Assembly (NCBI GenBank): GCA_003170115.1
Contig: PMZS01000201.1
Span: 1-6,338 of the forward strand
Length of the DNA stretch: 6,338 nt
Direction of reading: 5' to 3'
DNA from: Spirochaetaceae bacterium
GTDB taxonomy: Bacteria; Spirochaetota; Spirochaetia; SZUA-6; Fen-1364
Shown: positions 4,539-6,338 of the stretch, one piece after another
Position numbering within the stretch: position 1 is the stretch's first letter
Layout of the letters: each line of letters opens with the position of its first letter
Position numbers and translations under genes: made by a program
The notes under the pieces: model-generated
Told to the model about the DNA's origin: nothing
Databases searched by the model: none
What the model saw: the letters and a program-made list of their open reading frames with translations, nothing else

Positions 4539-6338
4539 CTACTCTCGGTAATCGCAGCGCAGACAGCGCTTCGTCTCCGCCATTGCCACCGCGGCGGACC
4601 ACGTGGTCTCCACCTCGGCGAATCCCTTGCGGCGGGAAACGGGGATCAGCTTCAGGCCGGGACGCGCGCCCATGACGGGATCCGCATCAGGGTCGAAGAA
4701 GGTATCCACCATCCGGGGGGTCCGCCACGGGATCTCACCCTTTCCCGAAAGGAACGCGTGCATGCCCACCGCCGCCTTCTCCCCCGCGGCGATCGCCTCG
4801 ATCACCGACGAGGGTCCGCTCACCGCATCGCCCCCGGCGAAGACCCACTCCTCTGATGCCTGGCCGTTCACCGGGTTCACGGCAATGAACTCGCGGTCGT
4901 TGAGCTTCAGCGTCACGCCATTGAAGATTTCATTCGGCTGCAGCGCCTGCCCCACGGCGGCAATGAGCTGGTCGGCCGGCATCATGAAGTCGCTCTGCGG
5001 GTCCGCCACGGGCTTGCGCCGGCCCGAGCGGTCGAAATCGCCAAGCCCCATGCGGCGCATCTGCACCGCCGCGAGCTTCCCTTTCTCCTGGGCAAGCTCC
5101 ACGGGGGCCACGAGGAACTGGAACTTCACTCCCTCGCGCTCCGCCTCCTCCACCTCTTCCCTGTACGCGGGCATCTCCGCCCGGGTCCTCCGATAGGCCA
5201 CGGTCACGGAGCCCGCGCCGAGCCGAAGGGCCGTGCGCGCCGCATCGATCGCGGCGTTGCCGCCGCCCACCACCACGACGTTCTTTCCCACGGGCGCCTT
5301 GCCGGTGAGGTTGTACTGCCTGAGGAAGTCGATGGCCTCGGTCACGCCCGGGGCATCATCGCCCTTCATGCCCAGGCCCGTCCCCTTCGGCGCTCCGACA
5401 GCGAGGAACACGGATTCGTACCCCATCTCCTTCATGCTGGAAAGGGTGAAGTCCCTGCCCAGCATCTTGTTGGTCCTGATCTGCACGCCGAGCTTCTCGA
5501 TCATGCCGATCTCCCGCCGCAGGATATCGCGCGGCAGCCGGTAGGCGGGGATGGCCTGCACGAGCATGCCGCCCGGCTCCGAGGCCGCCTCGAATATGGT
5601 CGGCCGATAGCCCAGCCGGGCCAGAAAGTATGCGCAGGAGAGTCCCGCGGGGCCCGCGCCCACGACGGCCACCTTCCTCCTCACGTTCGCCCCGTCCTTG
5701 ATCATCGCCGGGAGGTTGAACGCCTTTTCCTGTTCGACCATGTAGCGTTTCAGGGACCTGATGGAAAGCGGATCGTCCAGCGTGGACCGCCGGCATTTGC
5801 TCTCACAGGGATGGAAGCAGACGCGGGAGCAGATTGCCGCGAGCGGGTTTCTCTCCCGGTGCAGAGCAAGCGCTTCGTCGAAGCGCTTCTCGCCGATCAG
5901 GCTGACGAAACCCGGCACATCCACGCCCGCGGGGCACGCGTTCTGGCACGGTGCACGCACCAGCTCGGGGCACACGCCGGCACGGCATTTGTGGTCCCTG
6001 ATGTGCTCGACGAACTCTTCCCGGAAATGTCGAATAGCCGAGAGAACCGGGTTCGGGGCCGTCTGGCCCAGGCCGCAGAGCGCCGTGTCCTTGATCGTGG
6101 AGCCGAGGTCGATCAGGCGTTCGATGTCCCCCTCCTGTCCCCTGCCCTCGCAGATACGGTCCAGGATCTCCAGCATCCGCCGGGTGCCGACCCGGCAGGG
6201 CGTGCACTTGCCGCAGGATTCGTCCTGCACGAACTCCAGGAAAAACCGGGAGATGTCCACCATGCATGTGTCCTCGTCCATGACAATGAGACCGCCCGAA
6301 CCCATGATGGCGCCCAGCTCGACCAGGGATTCGTAGTC
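4539..6338 (-). CDS. NuoF-GltD fusion flavoprotein, hydrogenase diaphorase subunit (HydB-like), N-terminus cut by window edge
   Basis: The last 599 residues are visible; the frame is open to the right edge, so the true start is outside. An internal Met at 6305 falls inside a conserved NuoF block (GAIMGSGGLIVMDEDTCMVD) and is not the start. Numbering visible residues from the edge: a NuoF C-terminal [4Fe-4S] domain (C42, C45, C48 in SCGKCTPC, and C88 in ALCGLGQ); a GltD/DPD-type N-terminal double [4Fe-4S] segment rich in Cys (C118, C123, C131, C135, C170, C174, C178, C182); then a two-dinucleotide-fold reductase with FAD motif GAGPAG at 227-232, NAD(P) motif VVGGGNAAID around 358-360, YRRTRAEMPA soon after, and the FAD-closing GGDA at 502-505. 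The tail ends in a CLRC pair (C592, C595). Ordinary HydB has a ferredoxin tail after NuoF; here a whole NAD(P)H oxidoreductase replaces it. The missing 5' part should carry the FMN/NADH site. It probably moves electrons between pyridine nucleotide and HydA. It is not a glutamate synthase small subunit in context, since no gltB is present. Confidence 0.94.
   Translation of the reverse strand, partial: DYESLVELGAIMGSGGLIVMDEDTCMVDISRFFLEFVQDESCGKCTPCRVGTRRMLEILDRICEGRGQEGDIERLIDLGSTIKDTALCGLGQTAPNPVLSAIRHFREEFVEHIRDHKCRAGVCPELVRAPCQNACPAGVDVPGFVSLIGEKRFDEALALHRERNPLAAICSRVCFHPCESKCRRSTLDDPLSIRSLKRYMVEQEKAFNLPAMIKDGANVRRKVAVVGAGPAGLSCAYFLARLGYRPTIFEAASEPGGMLVQAIPAYRLPRDILRREIGMIEKLGVQIRTNKMLGRDFTLSSMKEMGYESVFLAVGAPKGTGLGMKGDDAPGVTEAIDFLRQYNLTGKAPVGKNVVVVGGGNAAIDAARTALRLGAGSVTVAYRRTRAEMPAYREEVEEAEREGVKFQFLVAPVELAQEKGKLAAVQMRRMGLGDFDRSGRRKPVADPQSDFMMPADQLIAAVGQALQPNEIFNGVTLKLNDREFIAVNPVNGQASEEWVFAGGDAVSGPSSVIEAIAAGEKAAVGMHAFLSGKGEIPWRTPRMVDTFFDPDADPVMGARPGLKLIPVSRRKGFAEVETTWSAAVAMAETKRCLRCDYRE
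5868..5888. repeat. 21-bp perfect inverted repeat inside the NuoF-GltD gene
   Basis: Two 10-base arms, AAGCGCTTCG and CGAAGCGCTT, flank a single T. The 8-base palindrome AAGCGCTT therefore also occurs twice as a direct repeat (5868-5875 and 5881-5888). It encodes the K-R-F-D-E-A-L stretch in the GltD-type iron-sulfur segment. The mRNA could form a 9-bp stem with a 3-nt loop. It lies mid-gene, so it is not a terminator, and it may be a codon-driven coincidence. Confidence 0.6.

Noticed and set aside
4539..5990. Glutamate synthase small subunit (GltD) as the function of the C-terminal half.
   Set aside because: No glutamate synthase large subunit is present, the module is fused to NuoF, and it sits beside HydA. 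The GltD fold is shared by many NAD(P)H-dependent oxidoreductases.
4539..6305. Taking the ATG at 6305 as the start of the NuoF-GltD gene.
   Set aside because: The frame continues upstream to the edge as DYESLVELGAI, which joins the conserved NuoF block GAIMGSGG; the Met is internal.
5761..6336. A 191-codon plus-strand open frame near the right edge, and similar antisense frames across hydA.
   Set aside because: They are antisense to conserved NuoF/GltD and HydA motifs, their products are Ser/Arg-rich with no family resemblance, and they are explained by high GC content.

Overview
The window is coding almost from end to end, with all five genes on the minus strand, so transcription runs from high to low coordinates. 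In order of transcription they are: (1) the 3' part of a flavoprotein that fuses a NuoF-like C-terminus to a GltD-like NAD(P)H oxidoreductase (6338-4539, 5' end outside the window); (2) a complete multi-cluster [FeFe]-hydrogenase catalytic subunit, HydA/HndD type (4525-2756); (3) a cytoplasmic histidine kinase whose sensor half is a ferredoxin plus [FeFe]-hydrogenase-like domain (2737-695); (4) a complete single-domain response regulator (726-301); (5) a second receiver-domain protein that runs off the left edge (295-1). Junctions are 13 nt, 18 nt, a 32-nt overlap and 5 nt, so this is very probably one operon, already in progress at the right edge and continuing past the left edge. No gap exceeds 18 nt, and I see no promoter, terminator, RNA gene, mobile element or CRISPR array.

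The organism is a strict or near-strict anaerobe of fairly high GC with strong G/C bias at third codon positions. Oxygen-sensitive [FeFe] hydrogenase, the NuoF-GltD fusion and hydrogenase-domain histidine kinases together suggest a Desulfobacterota ('Deltaproteobacteria') type bacterium, such as a sulfate reducer, metal reducer or syntroph. This is inference; no taxonomic marker is present.

How the genes fit together: the NuoF-GltD protein and HydA look like subunits of a soluble hydrogenase complex exchanging electrons between H2/H+, pyridine nucleotides and possibly ferredoxin, related to HydABC/Hnd bifurcating enzymes and to the 'glutamate synthase-linked' [FeFe] hydrogenases. The kinase carries a degenerate H-domain that keeps four cluster-ligand cysteines but lacks the proton-relay cysteine, and so probably senses H2 or redox state. 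It would signal to the two receivers encoded immediately after it. No DNA-binding output domain is visible, so the end of the signalling chain lies outside the window or in the unseen part of gene 5.

Points worth a second look are the TSCSPGW motif in HydA (Ser where a cluster-ligand Cys is expected), the CxxC rather than CxxxC third H-domain motif in the kinase, the NuoF-GltD fusion, and the paired receivers.
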